Source of the DNA: Pyrococcus yayanosii CH1
GTDB lineage: Archaea > Methanobacteriota_B > Thermococci > Thermococcales > Thermococcaceae
NCBI RefSeq assembly: GCF_000215995.1
Contig: NC_015680.1
Span: 682,001 to 746,000 of the forward strand
Direction of reading: 5' to 3'
DNA length: 64,000 bases
The notes beneath the pieces are model-generated. The model did no database searches. It was not told where the DNA came from and saw nothing but the letters and a program-made list of their open reading frames with translations. Within the stretch, counting starts at the first letter, position 1; the number at the start of each line of letters is the position of its first letter. Below are positions 37,082 to 45,509 of the stretch, in pieces. Position numbers and translations under genes: made by a program.

Positions 37082-37732
37082 TTATTCTATCACCTTCCCC
37101 CTTGCACCCTTCAGCTCCGGGAAAACGCTCTTCTTCACGACAAAGGAGTGCCCATCATCGATAACCCTGATGACCACGGGAAATATCATCCTAAGCATTG
37201 AGAGAACTTCGACGGATACCTTCTTTATCGCATCAACGTTGAGAAACACGATGTCCCTGATGTCTATCTCTTTAGTAACGATATATTCTCCTATGTCATG
37301 AACCTGCTCGATGAGCTCTTTCTTGTCGAAGATGTTCATTATGTTCTCAATGCCAAGCTGGATGTTTATTGAGAACGTGCCTTTTGGTAGTGTCGTGAGG
37401 ACCTTTCCAAGCGCTTCCTCATAGAGGGTCTTATAAACGGGATACGCGGATACAGGAATCTTGTGAAGAACGTTTCCGACGTTTATCTTTCCTCCCACCT
37501 TAATTATGGCAGCATTCTCGATTATACTCGTGTCAAGGTCAAGGAGTTCAGCCTGATACTTGTAAATGGCGAGGGTGTCAAGGAAGTCCGTGATTATTAT
37601 CCCTATAGAGTCCCCGTACTTATCCTTTACCTTTTTTATGATGTCGAATATCGTCGGGCCAAGTATATCTTCGGATGTGTGCTCTACCAGTATGCTAATT
37701 CGTTTCTTCTCAAGTACATCCAAGATAGTCAT
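37082..37732 (-). CDS. DUF257-like protein upstream of the chemoreceptor
   Basis: 216 residues. The pattern [29 protein letters not shown], then [21 protein letters not shown], resembles DUF257, a Thermococcales family with a RecA-like fold that has lost the P-loop. It ends directly before the chemoreceptor start (1 bp gap), so the two form an operon. A tiny upstream stop-free stretch and CACCTCTTTTAG give AGGTG as ribosome binding site on the minus strand. The function is unknown. A related protein is encoded at 42440-43054. Confidence 0.65.
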   Translation of the reverse strand: MTILDVLEKKRISILVEHTSEDILGPTIFDIIKKVKDKYGDSIGIIITDFLDTLAIYKYQAELLDLDTSIIENAAIIKVGGKINVGNVLHKIPVSAYPVYKTLYEEALGKVLTTLPKGTFSINIQLGIENIMNIFDKKELIEQVHDIGEYIVTKEIDIRDIVFLNVDAIKKVSVEVLSMLRMIFPVVIRVIDDGHSFVVKKSVFPELKGARGKVIE

Positions 37733-38012
37733 GCATATGTCACCTCTTTTAGCACTAAACCCTTTAATTAATTTAAGTTTTTCTGTTCAATTATAGTCAT
37801 AAACGCTCGGACTTTTTGTTATAAAAAATTCTGAGAACGCAACAAATTTCCGGAAATAATCAAAAACTGTGTATGGGGGTCTCAAGAGGAGAAATTGAGT
37901 CAACTTAAATTGCACAAACTTATGCCATAATGCCTGTAATTAATCATTATAAATTCAAATCAAAATTGTCAGACTGTTAACATACTCATTTTTTGGAAAT
38001 AAAATGTTAATA

Positions 38013-38443
38013 TTATTCATCTAGTAATATCCTCAGCAGAGTTTTGAAGAATTTTTTATGTTGATGTATATTCTTTGATAGTCTCTTAATAGTTGACTGT
38101 GGAATTTCCAAAACCTTGGCTGTGAGGCTATCACTTACCTTGAGTTCGAGCTTGAAATAGGCAACGAGAACTGCATTCTTTAGGCTATGAACACCTTTAA
38201 GTGGTGTCCCCTCGAGTTCTGTGAATGTCCTTCCGCACCTCTTACACTTAAATCTTCGAACCTTAAGTTCATCCCGCTTAAGGTACCCAATTCTGATAAC
38301 TTCTGTTGAATGGCAATAGGGACACCTGCCCCCCCCAATATTCTTACGGCCTCTAACACATCCTCCTCCGAAAGGGCTAATAGCTCTCTTATTTCATCAA
38401 TTACTGACTTCATAGTTGGCTTCAATATCGGGTAATTATCCAA
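38013..38443 (-). pseudogene. Zinc-ribbon plus HTH protein, frameshifted in a G8 tract
   Basis: The minus strand starts MDNYPILKPTMKSVIDEIRE at 38443 and runs to EAVRILGG. It then loses frame in a run of eight G (C at 38329-38336). In the next frame a zinc ribbon follows: RCPYCHSTEVIRIGYLKR, then FKCKRCGRTFTELEGTPLKG, and a helix-turn-helix (SLTAKVLEIPQSTIKRLSK), ending at a stop at 38013-38015. One extra G restores a single 143-residue protein. The CxxC-CxxC ribbon with GTPL is like the N-terminus of IS1/IS1595-type transposases, so this is either a transposase-derived regulator or an element remnant. Confidence 0.7.
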
Positions 38444-38498
38444 ATCAATTTAAAGATTTAACGTCCACAAATGATACCTAATGTCCTAACTAATCCCC

Positions 38499-38825
38499 TT
38501 ATGTAGACCTATCTTTCTTCAGCAACGGCGGCGTTATTATCGTCGTCACGAACACCATGGATATCAAGATCGCCAGTGCATTAGGGCCTACAACTCCATT
38601 CCTCATCGCTATGGCCGGTATAATTCCACACCCATTCTCATGCCAATTCCTATCCCCAGAGAAGCTGAGTATGGCGGCGACAGAATAGATTAGAGCAAAC
38701 AACCCAGCGCTGTGCATGTAGTCCAGCTCAATTCCCATCCCGACTTCCACGAAGAGCAGAGAGATAAACAACGAGTAACCGAGTGTGTTGATAGAGTCCT
38801 CTGCTACTCCCTCGTGAACACACAT
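38499..38825 (-). pseudogene. Decayed C-terminal copy of a Na+/H+ antiporter
   Basis: The 108-codon frame (LGYSLFISLLFVEVGMGIEL, then VVGPNALAILISMVFVTTIITPPLL) parallels the last third of the antiporter encoded just upstream (IGYSLFIPIFLVSIGIESDV, then FAIPVTMVIITTIVTPFLLK). The middle (FSGDRNWHENGCGIIPA) does not match, which suggests an internal deletion and frame change. It overlaps the end of the intact gene by 22 bp and has no ribosome binding site. It is best read as the remains of a tandem duplicate or of recombination with a paralogue. Confidence 0.65.
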
Positions 38826-39955
38826 TTAAGGAGGAATGGCGTAACAATAGTTGTAATGATGACCATCGTCACGGGAATTGCGAACGTCCCCCTATCAAAC
38901 GCTCCTTCCCTGAGGGCAACATTGGCCATTATCAGGGCGACTTCCATCCTTGGTATCATCCCCATACCAATTTGAAGGGCTTCGATAGGCGTGAACTTCA
39001 TTGCTAGAGCTCCAATTCCACAGCCGACAACCTTTCCGGCTATCCCGAGGAAAGCGTAGAGGATGGCGAAGGTTCCGGCATGGGTAAGCACCCTTACGTC
39101 GCTCTCGATCCCTATGCTGACGAGAAATATGGGGATAAAGAGAGAATAACCTATGGTTACCATCTTGTCGGTTATCTTCCGGGCTTCTCCGGAAGCTCCA
39201 ATTAGGATGCCTGCAAGGTACGCTCCCGTTATCCCGGCTATCTTAAAGTGCTCGGCTATGGAAGCGAATATCAACATTATGGCCACGGCCATAGCCGTAA
39301 CAGTTTCTGGAAGCGTTATTCTCTTGGAAGCTTCTAAAATCCTTCTTACGGCCGGCGTTCCGAGGAGAAGGCCCAGGAGGAAGAATAGAGCCGCTTCAAC
39401 TATTATAAGAATCAAATCCTCCATGTAAACGGTTCCCCTAGTGTTTATGCCAACGAGAATAGTGAGGACGATAATGCCCAGAACATCATCAACAACTGCC
39501 GCCGCAAGGATCGTTGTCCCTACCCGCGTCCTGAGCTTCTTCATTTCCATGAGGATGCTGGTGGTGAGGCCAACGCTTGTGGCCGTGAGAATGCCACCTA
39601 AGAAAAGAGCTTGGACTCTGGGATACCCCCAGGCTAGGGCCCCGAGGTATCCGAAAGTGAAAGGTATCAAGACCCCTAAGACAGCCACGAAGAAGGCTGG
39701 AATTCCCACATGCTTGAACTCATCGATGTCAGTTTCAAGCCCGGCAAGGAATAAAAGTATGACCACGCCAAGGTCGGCGAGCAGTCTTACCTCTTCGTCG
39801 TAGGATACTAGGTTGAGGATTGAAGGGCCAATGACGATACCACCCATGAGCTGGCCCAACGCCGCAGGAAATCCGAAGCGGACGGAGATGTAGCCGAACA
39901 CTTTGGCGACTATAAGGATCAGGGCGAGCTCTAGGAATACATCCATACCTGACAC
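38804..39955 (-). CDS. Na+/H+ antiporter, CPA2 (KefB/NapA) type
   Basis: 383 residues with about 11-12 hydrophobic helices. It starts MSGMDVFLELALILIVAKVFGYI and has the family stretches LGQLMGGIVIGPSIL, VILLFLAGLETDIDEF and AAAVVDDVLGIIVLTILVG. The paired Asp of VVDDVLG is the ion-binding pair of electrogenic antiporters, and GAYLAGILIG follows later. It should exchange sodium (or potassium) for protons across the membrane. It has no TrkA-N domain; regulation may instead come from the CBS protein encoded two bases upstream. The C-terminus ends in the overlap with the decayed copy. Confidence 0.88.
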   Translation of the reverse strand: MSGMDVFLELALILIVAKVFGYISVRFGFPAALGQLMGGIVIGPSILNLVSYDEEVRLLADLGVVILLFLAGLETDIDEFKHVGIPAFFVAVLGVLIPFTFGYLGALAWGYPRVQALFLGGILTATSVGLTTSILMEMKKLRTRVGTTILAAAVVDDVLGIIVLTILVGINTRGTVYMEDLILIIVEAALFFLLGLLLGTPAVRRILEASKRITLPETVTAMAVAIMLIFASIAEHFKIAGITGAYLAGILIGASGEARKITDKMVTIGYSLFIPIFLVSIGIESDVRVLTHAGTFAILYAFLGIAGKVVGCGIGALAMKFTPIEALQIGMGMIPRMEVALIMANVALREGAFDRGTFAIPVTMVIITTIVTPFLLKCVFTRE

Positions 39956-39957
39956 CC

Positions 39958-40485
39958 TCAGAGGGCCACTATGCGTATCAGCCTGATAATGTCCTTGACC
40001 TCGAGAAGCCCATGGACGAGTCCCCTATCATCTACTACGGGCAAATGATGTTTCCCGGTCTCTATCATAACCTTTATGGCGTAACCTAAGTTATCGTCCA
40101 CGTGGACTGTTATGGGCTTCTTAACCATTATATCCTCGACACGCGAGGCTCTTGTTAGGGAATACTTCTTGAGGAAGCCGAGCCCTACGATCGAGTATCT
40201 TCTCGGTGGAGTGAAGTAGTGGAGGAGGTCTTTCATCGTTATGAATCCCACCAGCCGTCCCCTATCGTCCACAACGACCGCCGATGTCTCCTCACTGGTG
40301 AACTTCCCTATGAGCTCGAATAGGGGTGTTTCGGGCCTTACCTTTAGGAATTCCTTATCCATGACTATCCTGACAGGCACCTTGGATATGTAGCGGATAT
40401 TATGGCTGAGGTCTTCCTTTCTTGCTAGTAGGACAAGCTTCCTCTTTCCCATAATAATCTTTGCCTTAACCCCCTTTCCCCTCAT
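39958..40485 (-). CDS. CBS-domain pair protein
   Basis: 175 residues with two CBS repeats: PVRIVMDKEFLKVRPETPLFE to DDRGRLVGFITMKDLLHYF, and VEDIMVKKPITVHVDDNLGYA to DDRGLVHGLLEVKDIIRLI. CBS pairs bind adenine nucleotides or similar ligands and regulate partner proteins or transporters. It overlaps the nreA end by 4 bp and ends two bases before the antiporter, so the three are one operon. Control of the antiporter by ligand binding is a reasonable inference. The ATG 40485 start is chosen because of the overlap; an internal ATG at about 40452 is possible. Confidence 0.85.
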   Translation of the reverse strand: MRGKGVKAKIIMGKRKLVLLARKEDLSHNIRYISKVPVRIVMDKEFLKVRPETPLFELIGKFTSEETSAVVVDDRGRLVGFITMKDLLHYFTPPRRYSIVGLGFLKKYSLTRASRVEDIMVKKPITVHVDDNLGYAIKVMIETGKHHLPVVDDRGLVHGLLEVKDIIRLIRIVAL

Positions 40486-41714
40486 GACCGGGCTCCCCCG
40501 AAGAACTCATCAAGCCTCCTCTGGGCCCTCTGCTTCAGGAGCCAGCTCTTGGCGAGATAACGCTCGAGAGGGTGCTCTAAGAACCTCCCAACCTCCCTCA
40601 GGGCTTCATTAAGGGTCTCAAACCTTCCAACCGGATTCTCGAGGGCCTTTCTTATCCCGACCCTAATCTGCCATACTCCGACGGGGGCGTAGTAGGCGGG
40701 GGTAATCTCCCTGAACACGAGGATTTTTGCCTGCCTCTTCCTTTTATCAAGGGCCTCGAGAACGCTTAGACGGGCCGCATAGTAGGCACCGGTAGTCTCC
40801 TCAGCGTAGCCCTTAATCCCGCGGAAGTTCTCGTAGTCGTGGAGTACCTCCGGTTCAGCGCTCCCGAAGAGGGACCCCTTAAGCCACACCTCGAGTAGCT
40901 CAAAGGAGTACCGACCGGGTATCAGAAGGACAGCGTACCTGTTGCCCAGAAACTCGGCGAAATAGAGCTCATAATGGGAGATTTCAGGATAATCGAGAAC
41001 TTTCCTCCTTAGGAAGTTCCCTATGGTGTCCTGAACGGCCGTTATGCTCCATCTCGTTGGTACAAGCCTTGGCCTGAGTCCGAGGAGGCCGACCGAAAGG
41101 AGGCGGACTATGTAGTACTCATCAAAACCCCATTCGTAGAGGCGCAGGATTGCATCCGAGGCCTTCAGCTCGTCTTCAACCACCCTGTCGGTCTTCCTAG
41201 GTATTTTGGGATTTTCAGCGAGCTCGAATCTTAGCATCTCGGCCCGGGGGCCAAGGGGAGGCGCGAATTCACTCGGGAGCACCTTCAAGATGGGCCTTCT
41301 CTTCAGCAACACTTCGCTGTCAACTGGTTTGATAGACATTGCGAGCTCTTGAATTTCCCCCAGCACTCTGCCGCTCTTCCTCACGTCCACATCGGCTCGC
41401 ATCTCTCCCATAACGAGGAGGGAACGATAGTAGAGGATATCCCTTACGCTCCTGCCCTCCCATCGAAGGGGGTCGTCAAGGTGCCTCGTGTTTCCCTCTA
41501 CCGGCGGAACGAGAGGGCCTATTTTAACCCTAGGATAGCCGAATTCGCCGACGAAGACACTTGGTGGTGACGAACCGAAGATGTCGGTTCTGTCCACGAA
41601 TTTAGCAACCTTCTGAGCAGCCATGAACCTTTCGAGTATTGGGCATGTAGGCCTGCCGCAGAGTAGCTTTCTCCCCTTGCAGAGGGCACAGAGCTTCGAG
41701 TTGAACCTCATCAT
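40482..41714 (-). CDS. nreA: NreA family DNA repair protein with PCNA-interacting tail
   Basis: About 410 residues. The N-terminal zinc finger reads KLCALCKGRKLLCGRPTCP, and the C-terminus ends QRRLDEFFGGARS, a PIP-box (Q-x-x-L-x-x-F-F) for binding the sliding clamp PCNA. The conserved core includes GEFGYPRVKIGPL and RPRLVPTRWSITAVQD. NreA proteins act in repair of damage such as that caused by mitomycin C in archaea. The start is ATG 41714 (MMRFNSKLCALC); TTG 41729 is an alternative but sits directly on GAGGGG. It leads an operon with the CBS protein and the antiporter. Confidence 0.9.
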   Translation of the reverse strand: MMRFNSKLCALCKGRKLLCGRPTCPILERFMAAQKVAKFVDRTDIFGSSPPSVFVGEFGYPRVKIGPLVPPVEGNTRHLDDPLRWEGRSVRDILYYRSLLVMGEMRADVDVRKSGRVLGEIQELAMSIKPVDSEVLLKRRPILKVLPSEFAPPLGPRAEMLRFELAENPKIPRKTDRVVEDELKASDAILRLYEWGFDEYYIVRLLSVGLLGLRPRLVPTRWSITAVQDTIGNFLRRKVLDYPEISHYELYFAEFLGNRYAVLLIPGRYSFELLEVWLKGSLFGSAEPEVLHDYENFRGIKGYAEETTGAYYAARLSVLEALDKRKRQAKILVFREITPAYYAPVGVWQIRVGIRKALENPVGRFETLNEALREVGRFLEHPLERYLAKSWLLKQRAQRRLDEFFGGARS

Positions 41715-41819
41715 CCTAAAATCTTCCAACCCCTCGTTATCAGCCTTTCGGTTGTTACGAAAAGCTTAAATCATCCAAAGGGTAGCTCTAAAGGGAAAGC
41801 TCCCAGCTGGTGATGGAAA

Positions 41820-42059
41820 ATGGTTAGGGCCTACGTTTTACTGACGGTTGAGATAGGAAAAGTTGAGAAAGTCATAGGGGAGATAAAGAAGATACCCGGC
41901 GTTATAAAGGCCGACGCCGTGACGGGTCCCTACGACGCCATAGTCCACATAGAGGCTACTGACCTCGGAGAGCTCACGAGGAAAATACTTCACGACATCC
42001 ACAACATCGATGGCGTTATCGACACGACAACTGCCATAGTGGTGGAGCTCGAAGAGTGA
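41820..42059 (+). CDS. Stand-alone Lrp/AsnC ligand-binding (RAM) domain
   Basis: 79 residues covering only the effector-binding beta-alpha-beta domain of Lrp/AsnC regulators: VLLTVEIGKVEKVIGEIKKIPGV, then DAVTGPYDAIVHIEATD, and DGVIDTTTAIVVEL. There is no helix-turn-helix. Such proteins form octamer-type rings that bind amino acids and may modulate full-length Lrp proteins. GGTGATGG lies seven bases before ATG 41820, and a TATA-like GCTTAAATC is at 41764-41772. It is tail-to-tail with srp19, with no gap. Confidence 0.9.
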   Translation: MVRAYVLLTVEIGKVEKVIGEIKKIPGVIKADAVTGPYDAIVHIEATDLGELTRKILHDIHNIDGVIDTTTAIVVELEE

Positions 42060-42383
42060 CTACCTCCTTCTCTTCCCGCCCCTGTAGCTCCTCTTCCTGA
42101 ACTCTCGAACCTTCTGGGCTATTAGTTTTAAGGTCTTGCCCTTTCCGTGGGGGCTTTCAATGATCGCCCTGCCCGGAGCCCTGAGGTCCTCATCAAGTCC
42201 CGAGAGTCTTGGGTTCAGCTTGTCCTCCTCTACCTTCAGCACCTTGAAGCCTAACGCCTCCGCAGCCTCAACGATCTCGGATATCTGAGGTGATTCAACG
42301 GCCACTGACTTTGGCACAACCCTACCGTACTTTTTCGAAAGCCGAGCATCGATCTCGCTAGCCCACACGATGAACCTTGCCAC
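42060..42383 (-). CDS. srp19: Signal recognition particle 19 kDa protein
   Basis: 107 residues. SRP19 binds helices 6 and 8 of SRP RNA so that Ffh/SRP54 can assemble. Family pattern: FIVWASEIDARLSKKYGRVVPKSVAVESP at the start, then LNPRLSGLDEDLRAPGRAIIE-type text in the middle, and a very basic tail FRKRSYRGGKRRR. The start is GTG 42383, following GGTGGGACC; the longer frame to 42398 runs over the ribosome binding site. It is divergent from the DUF257 gene. Confidence 0.93.
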   Translation of the reverse strand: MARFIVWASEIDARLSKKYGRVVPKSVAVESPQISEIVEAAEALGFKVLKVEEDKLNPRLSGLDEDLRAPGRAIIESPHGKGKTLKLIAQKVREFRKRSYRGGKRRR

Positions 42384-42439
42384 GGTCCCACCTGACAAAG
42401 CTTAAAAGAATAAAAATTAAAAATCCTTTGGTGGGTGTG

Positions 42440-43054
42440 ATGCTCCCTGGACAGGTTGGTAAAATAATCATGGATAAAATTAGGAACGGGGACGTTGTCC
42501 TAATCGAGTACCCGAGTACGTTTCCAAGCCATAGGCTCTTATGGGAGACCCTTATTCCCGAGCTCGCCGAAGGATTTGACATCGTCATAGACGATTTCTT
42601 CGGAGTCGGAGACTTACTGTTCAGGGCTTATATCAGGAGGATAACGGCCGAAGAGTACAAGAAGATAATGGACATCGTTGGGAGCGTTAAGGTTGTCAAG
42701 ATAGGGCCCGGAAAGGTCAGCTATGGTCGGCTGGTCGAGGAAATTCCCCTTACCTACGATGTCTCCGAGTTCATAAAGCTCTACTACCCGAGTATAAGGA
42801 AGGTCATCTCGAAGGCCTCGAAGAAAGTTGTCTTCATAACTGTGGGCCTTTCCGAGTACCTATACTTTGGGGGTGATAAAGCCCTCCAGACGATTCTCTT
42901 CAGCCGTAGCAGCCTTCCCATAGAGGACTGGACGTCAATCTATCTGCTTAACACGTCCCTGGTCCCGGCCCAGGCCTTAGCGGCCCTCGAGGAGATAAGC
43001 CCCCTTATAATATCTTCCGAGCCCTCCGGCAAGGTGGTTATCAAGAAGGGGTGA
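42440..43054 (+). CDS. DUF257 family protein
   Basis: 204 residues: VGKIIMDKIRNGDVVLIEYPSTFP, then VIDDFFGVGDLLFRAYIRR. This is the Thermococcales-specific DUF257 pattern, thought to be a RecA/KaiC-like fold without Walker A. GGTGGGTG precedes ATG 42440. The trmI gene starts three bases after its stop, so they are probably co-transcribed. The function is unknown. Compare the protein at 37082-37732. Confidence 0.75.
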   Translation: MLPGQVGKIIMDKIRNGDVVLIEYPSTFPSHRLLWETLIPELAEGFDIVIDDFFGVGDLLFRAYIRRITAEEYKKIMDIVGSVKVVKIGPGKVSYGRLVEEIPLTYDVSEFIKLYYPSIRKVISKASKKVVFITVGLSEYLYFGGDKALQTILFSRSSLPIEDWTSIYLLNTSLVPAQALAALEEISPLIISSEPSGKVVIKKG

Positions 43055-43057
43055 GCC

Positions 43058-43819
43058 ATGATAAAAGAAGGGGACAAGGTTCTTCTCGTTGATCCGAGGG
43101 GAAAGAAGTACCTGATTACAGTTAGGCCTCGCGAGTTCCACACCGACCTCGGCGTTCTCAAGCTTAACGAGCTAATCGGCAAGGAGTTCGGGGACGTGAT
43201 TAGGAGCCATAAGGGAGCCGAGTTCAGGGTTCTGAGGCCAAGGATAAATGACTTTATAGAGAAAATGAGACGTGGGCCCCAGATAGTTCATCCAAAGGAT
43301 GCCGCCCTCATAGTTGCTTATGCCGGAATATCCCCCGGGGACTTCATAGTGGAGGCGGGGGTAGGTAGCGGGGCCCTGACGCTCTTCTTGGCCAACGTCG
43401 TTGGTCCGGAGGGCAGAATAGTGAGCTATGAGATACGGGAGGACTTCGCGAAGCTGGCCTGGGAGAACGTCCGATGGGCAGGTTTTGACGACCGCGTCAC
43501 GATTAAGCTAAAGGACATCTACAAGGGAATAGATGAGAGAGATGTGGACCATCTCGTTTTGGACCTACCCCAGCCTGAGAGGGTGCTGGAGCACGCCCTT
43601 GAGGCCCTGAAGCCCGGTGGGTTCTTCGTGGCCTATACACCGTGTATGAATCAAGTCATGAGGCTCTACGAAAAGTTGGAAGAGTTCAAGGATAGATTCT
43701 CTAGGGCCAGGACGATAGAGGTTCTCGTGAGGGAGCAGGAGGTCAAGAGGGAGTGTATGAGGCCGAAGACTACGATGTTGGCCCATACGGGCTACATAAC
43801 CTTCGTGAGGAAGCTGTAG
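43058..43819 (+). CDS. trmI: tRNA (adenine-N1)-methyltransferase TrmI (A57/A58)
   Basis: 253 residues, the same length as P. abyssi TrmI, which makes m1A at positions 57 and 58 of the T-loop and stabilises tRNA at high temperature. The N-terminal beta domain starts MIKEGDKVLLVDPRGKKYL; the SAM motif is FIVEAGVGSGALTLFLA, motif IV is HLVLDLPQPERV, and KPGGFFVAYTPCMNQ follows. Two cysteines (TPCMNQ and KRECMRP) match the positions of the known P. abyssi inter-subunit disulfides. It is followed by a tRNA gene. Confidence 0.93.
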   Translation: MIKEGDKVLLVDPRGKKYLITVRPREFHTDLGVLKLNELIGKEFGDVIRSHKGAEFRVLRPRINDFIEKMRRGPQIVHPKDAALIVAYAGISPGDFIVEAGVGSGALTLFLANVVGPEGRIVSYEIREDFAKLAWENVRWAGFDDRVTIKLKDIYKGIDERDVDHLVLDLPQPERVLEHALEALKPGGFFVAYTPCMNQVMRLYEKLEEFKDRFSRARTIEVLVREQEVKRECMRPKTTMLAHTGYITFVRKL

Positions 43820-43926
43820 CGGTCAGGCGAGAGGGGGCTCATCACATCTCAGGGTACCGTGAAGCTCATCATCCCAACCGGAGTTTCCCGAAAGATTTAT
43901 AATTTTCACCCCCTCCCAACGAAAGG

Positions 43927-44004
43927 GGGCCCGTGGTCTAGACTGGTTATGACGCCGCCCTTACAAGGCGGAGGTCCGGGGTTCGAATCCCCGCGGGCCC
44001 ACCA
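43927..44004 (+). tRNA. tRNA-Val (anticodon UAC)
   Basis: The 5' acceptor strand GGGCCCG (43927-43933) pairs with CGGGCCC (43994-44000), followed by A and an encoded CCA. The anticodon loop CTTACAA gives anticodon TAC, reading GTA valine codons. The T arm is CCGGGGTTCGAATCCCCG. There is no intron. A TATA box GATTTATAATT at 43891-43901 is well placed for transcription. Confidence 0.96.
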
Positions 44005-44071
44005 TTGCCGCTATGGAAAGATTTTTTAGTGCCCCCTATGTACCCTCCCCGGGTGTTTCTCATGAGGGGGG

Positions 44072-44305
44072 ATGGAGTTTGCCAAGCTCCCACGGTCAGC
44101 CAGAGAGGTTCTTCAGGTCCTTGATAGGCCCAGGTCTTCTAGAGAGATAGCTCAGCTGACAAACCTCTCCGAGAGAACCGTCAGACATGCTCTAAAGATT
44201 CTGAAAGGCTCTGGGCTCGTCAGGGAGGTCTTTCTGCTCGGAGACACGAGGAGAAGGGTTTACGTGAGAGCTCTTCATTCCGCAGATATGCCCTCTGCCT
44301 CATAG
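44072..44305 (+). CDS. Small winged-helix (ArsR/MarR-like) transcription regulator
   Basis: 77 residues consisting of a single helix-turn-helix: LPRSAREVLQVLDRPRSSREIAQLTNLSERTVRHALKILKGSGLV, then a wing (VFLLGDTRRRVYVRAL). The length permits only the DNA-binding domain, with dimerisation by the flanks. GAGGGGGG is immediately upstream of ATG 44072. Its last 31 bases overlap the end of the convergent TPR gene. The target is unknown; an ArsR-type fold without visible metal-binding cysteines. Confidence 0.8.
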   Translation: MEFAKLPRSAREVLQVLDRPRSSREIAQLTNLSERTVRHALKILKGSGLVREVFLLGDTRRRVYVRALHSADMPSAS

Positions 44306-45462
44306 ATTGCCTGGAGAATTTTATCTCCCTCTTCTTTGCTTTTGATAACTTTTTCGGCGGTCTCGATGGCTTCAATGAACTTCGCATGCCTTACTAGAAA
44401 GTCTATGGCGTCAAGGGCCTTCAAAAGGCGGAGATCATAGTTCTTTGCTGCGAAGTATCGGATTATGCTCATTCTTATCCTGGCCCTGAAGTCAACCCTT
44501 CCGCCGCTCTCCTCTAGAGCCTGTCTGTAGATCCTCAAACCATCCTCAAGCTTGCCCAGGGCTACTAAGGCTTCAGCGAGCTGCATTAACTTCTCCCCCA
44601 CGAGCTCAAACTTGCCCTGGCTTCTGTAGTCTCCAATGATTTGATTAAGCATCTTTATGAGGTTTATCCCTATGAGGTTTGCCCTATTCAAGTTTCCGGC
44701 TAGTAGGTAGGCATACTGGGCCTTCAGGAGGAGGGTCGTCATCCCATCTAGGTCTCCCTCCGCGTAGGCGAGCTTGCTAGCCTTTTCGTAGTGCTGGCCT
44801 GCCGTCTCCACGAGCTCCCTGAATCTCTCGTCGTAGCCAAATATGCTCTTTATGTAGTTAGCAACCTTTTGGAAGGCCTCTGCGGCCGCCTCGTGATTTC
44901 CTTCCGAAAGGGCATCCTCGGCTATCCTTCCGTATATATCAACGAGTTTGCTAGCGACCTCCTTCATGTGATCTTGGTCGTTTATCAGCTCGTAATACCG
45001 GTAGGCGGACTCGTATGCGGCTATCGCTGAGTCAAAGTCGCCGGCCTCCACGTAGCTCGCTCCGAGGTCTTCGTACATCTGGGCGAATTCAAATGTGTAC
45101 TTTTTCAGGCTCTCCTCTTCCTTAAGAAATGTGAAGGCCTCTATGACGTTCAGGCAGAAGTCCCCCAGCCTTTCCAAATTGACTTCTGGCCTGTCAATTT
45201 CCTCCTCAATCAGGCGAAGATACAGGTATGCCGCCTTCAGCATGAGGGGTCTTGCCCTCTCCTCAAGCCCGAGCCTCTCCTTGAGTATGAGGCCAAGGTC
45301 CTTATATATGGTCGCCGCCTTTATCACATATCCTCTGTCCTCATAACCCTTCGCAGCTCTCAGCAAAAGCTTCACAGCCTCTTTGATTTTACCCTCGCTA
45401 AGCTTCTTGTATCCAACCTTCTCAAGTTCCTCCGGGTCTGCCATGAGGAGATTTACGTCCAA
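44275..45462 (-). CDS. TPR/SNAP-like repeat protein
   Basis: 395 residues, entirely helical, with repeated pairs of the TPR type: LLRAAKGYEDRGYVIKAATIYKDLG, ASYVEAGDFDSAIAAYESAYRYYE and ALVALGKLEDGLRIYRQALEE, among others (each seen within the frame). No catalytic motif. It is likely a protein-protein scaffold, and some Thermococcales genomes have several such proteins. The start is uncertain: TTG 45462 sits five bases after GGTGG, GTG 45471 is longer, and ATG 45435 is shorter. Confidence 0.75.
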   Translation of the reverse strand: MDVNLLMADPEELEKVGYKKLSEGKIKEAVKLLLRAAKGYEDRGYVIKAATIYKDLGLILKERLGLEERARPLMLKAAYLYLRLIEEEIDRPEVNLERLGDFCLNVIEAFTFLKEEESLKKYTFEFAQMYEDLGASYVEAGDFDSAIAAYESAYRYYELINDQDHMKEVASKLVDIYGRIAEDALSEGNHEAAAEAFQKVANYIKSIFGYDERFRELVETAGQHYEKASKLAYAEGDLDGMTTLLLKAQYAYLLAGNLNRANLIGINLIKMLNQIIGDYRSQGKFELVGEKLMQLAEALVALGKLEDGLRIYRQALEESGGRVDFRARIRMSIIRYFAAKNYDLRLLKALDAIDFLVRHAKFIEAIETAEKVIKSKEEGDKILQAIYEAEGISAE

Positions 45463-45509
45463 CCCCTCCACCCCGCTGGTTGTTAGCCTGTTATTATCGG
45501 GAGGTAATA

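Noticed and set aside
37733-38012. AT-rich intergenic stretch as a possible replication origin
   Set aside because: No origin recognition box repeats and no cdc6/orc1 gene nearby; AT-richness alone is not enough.
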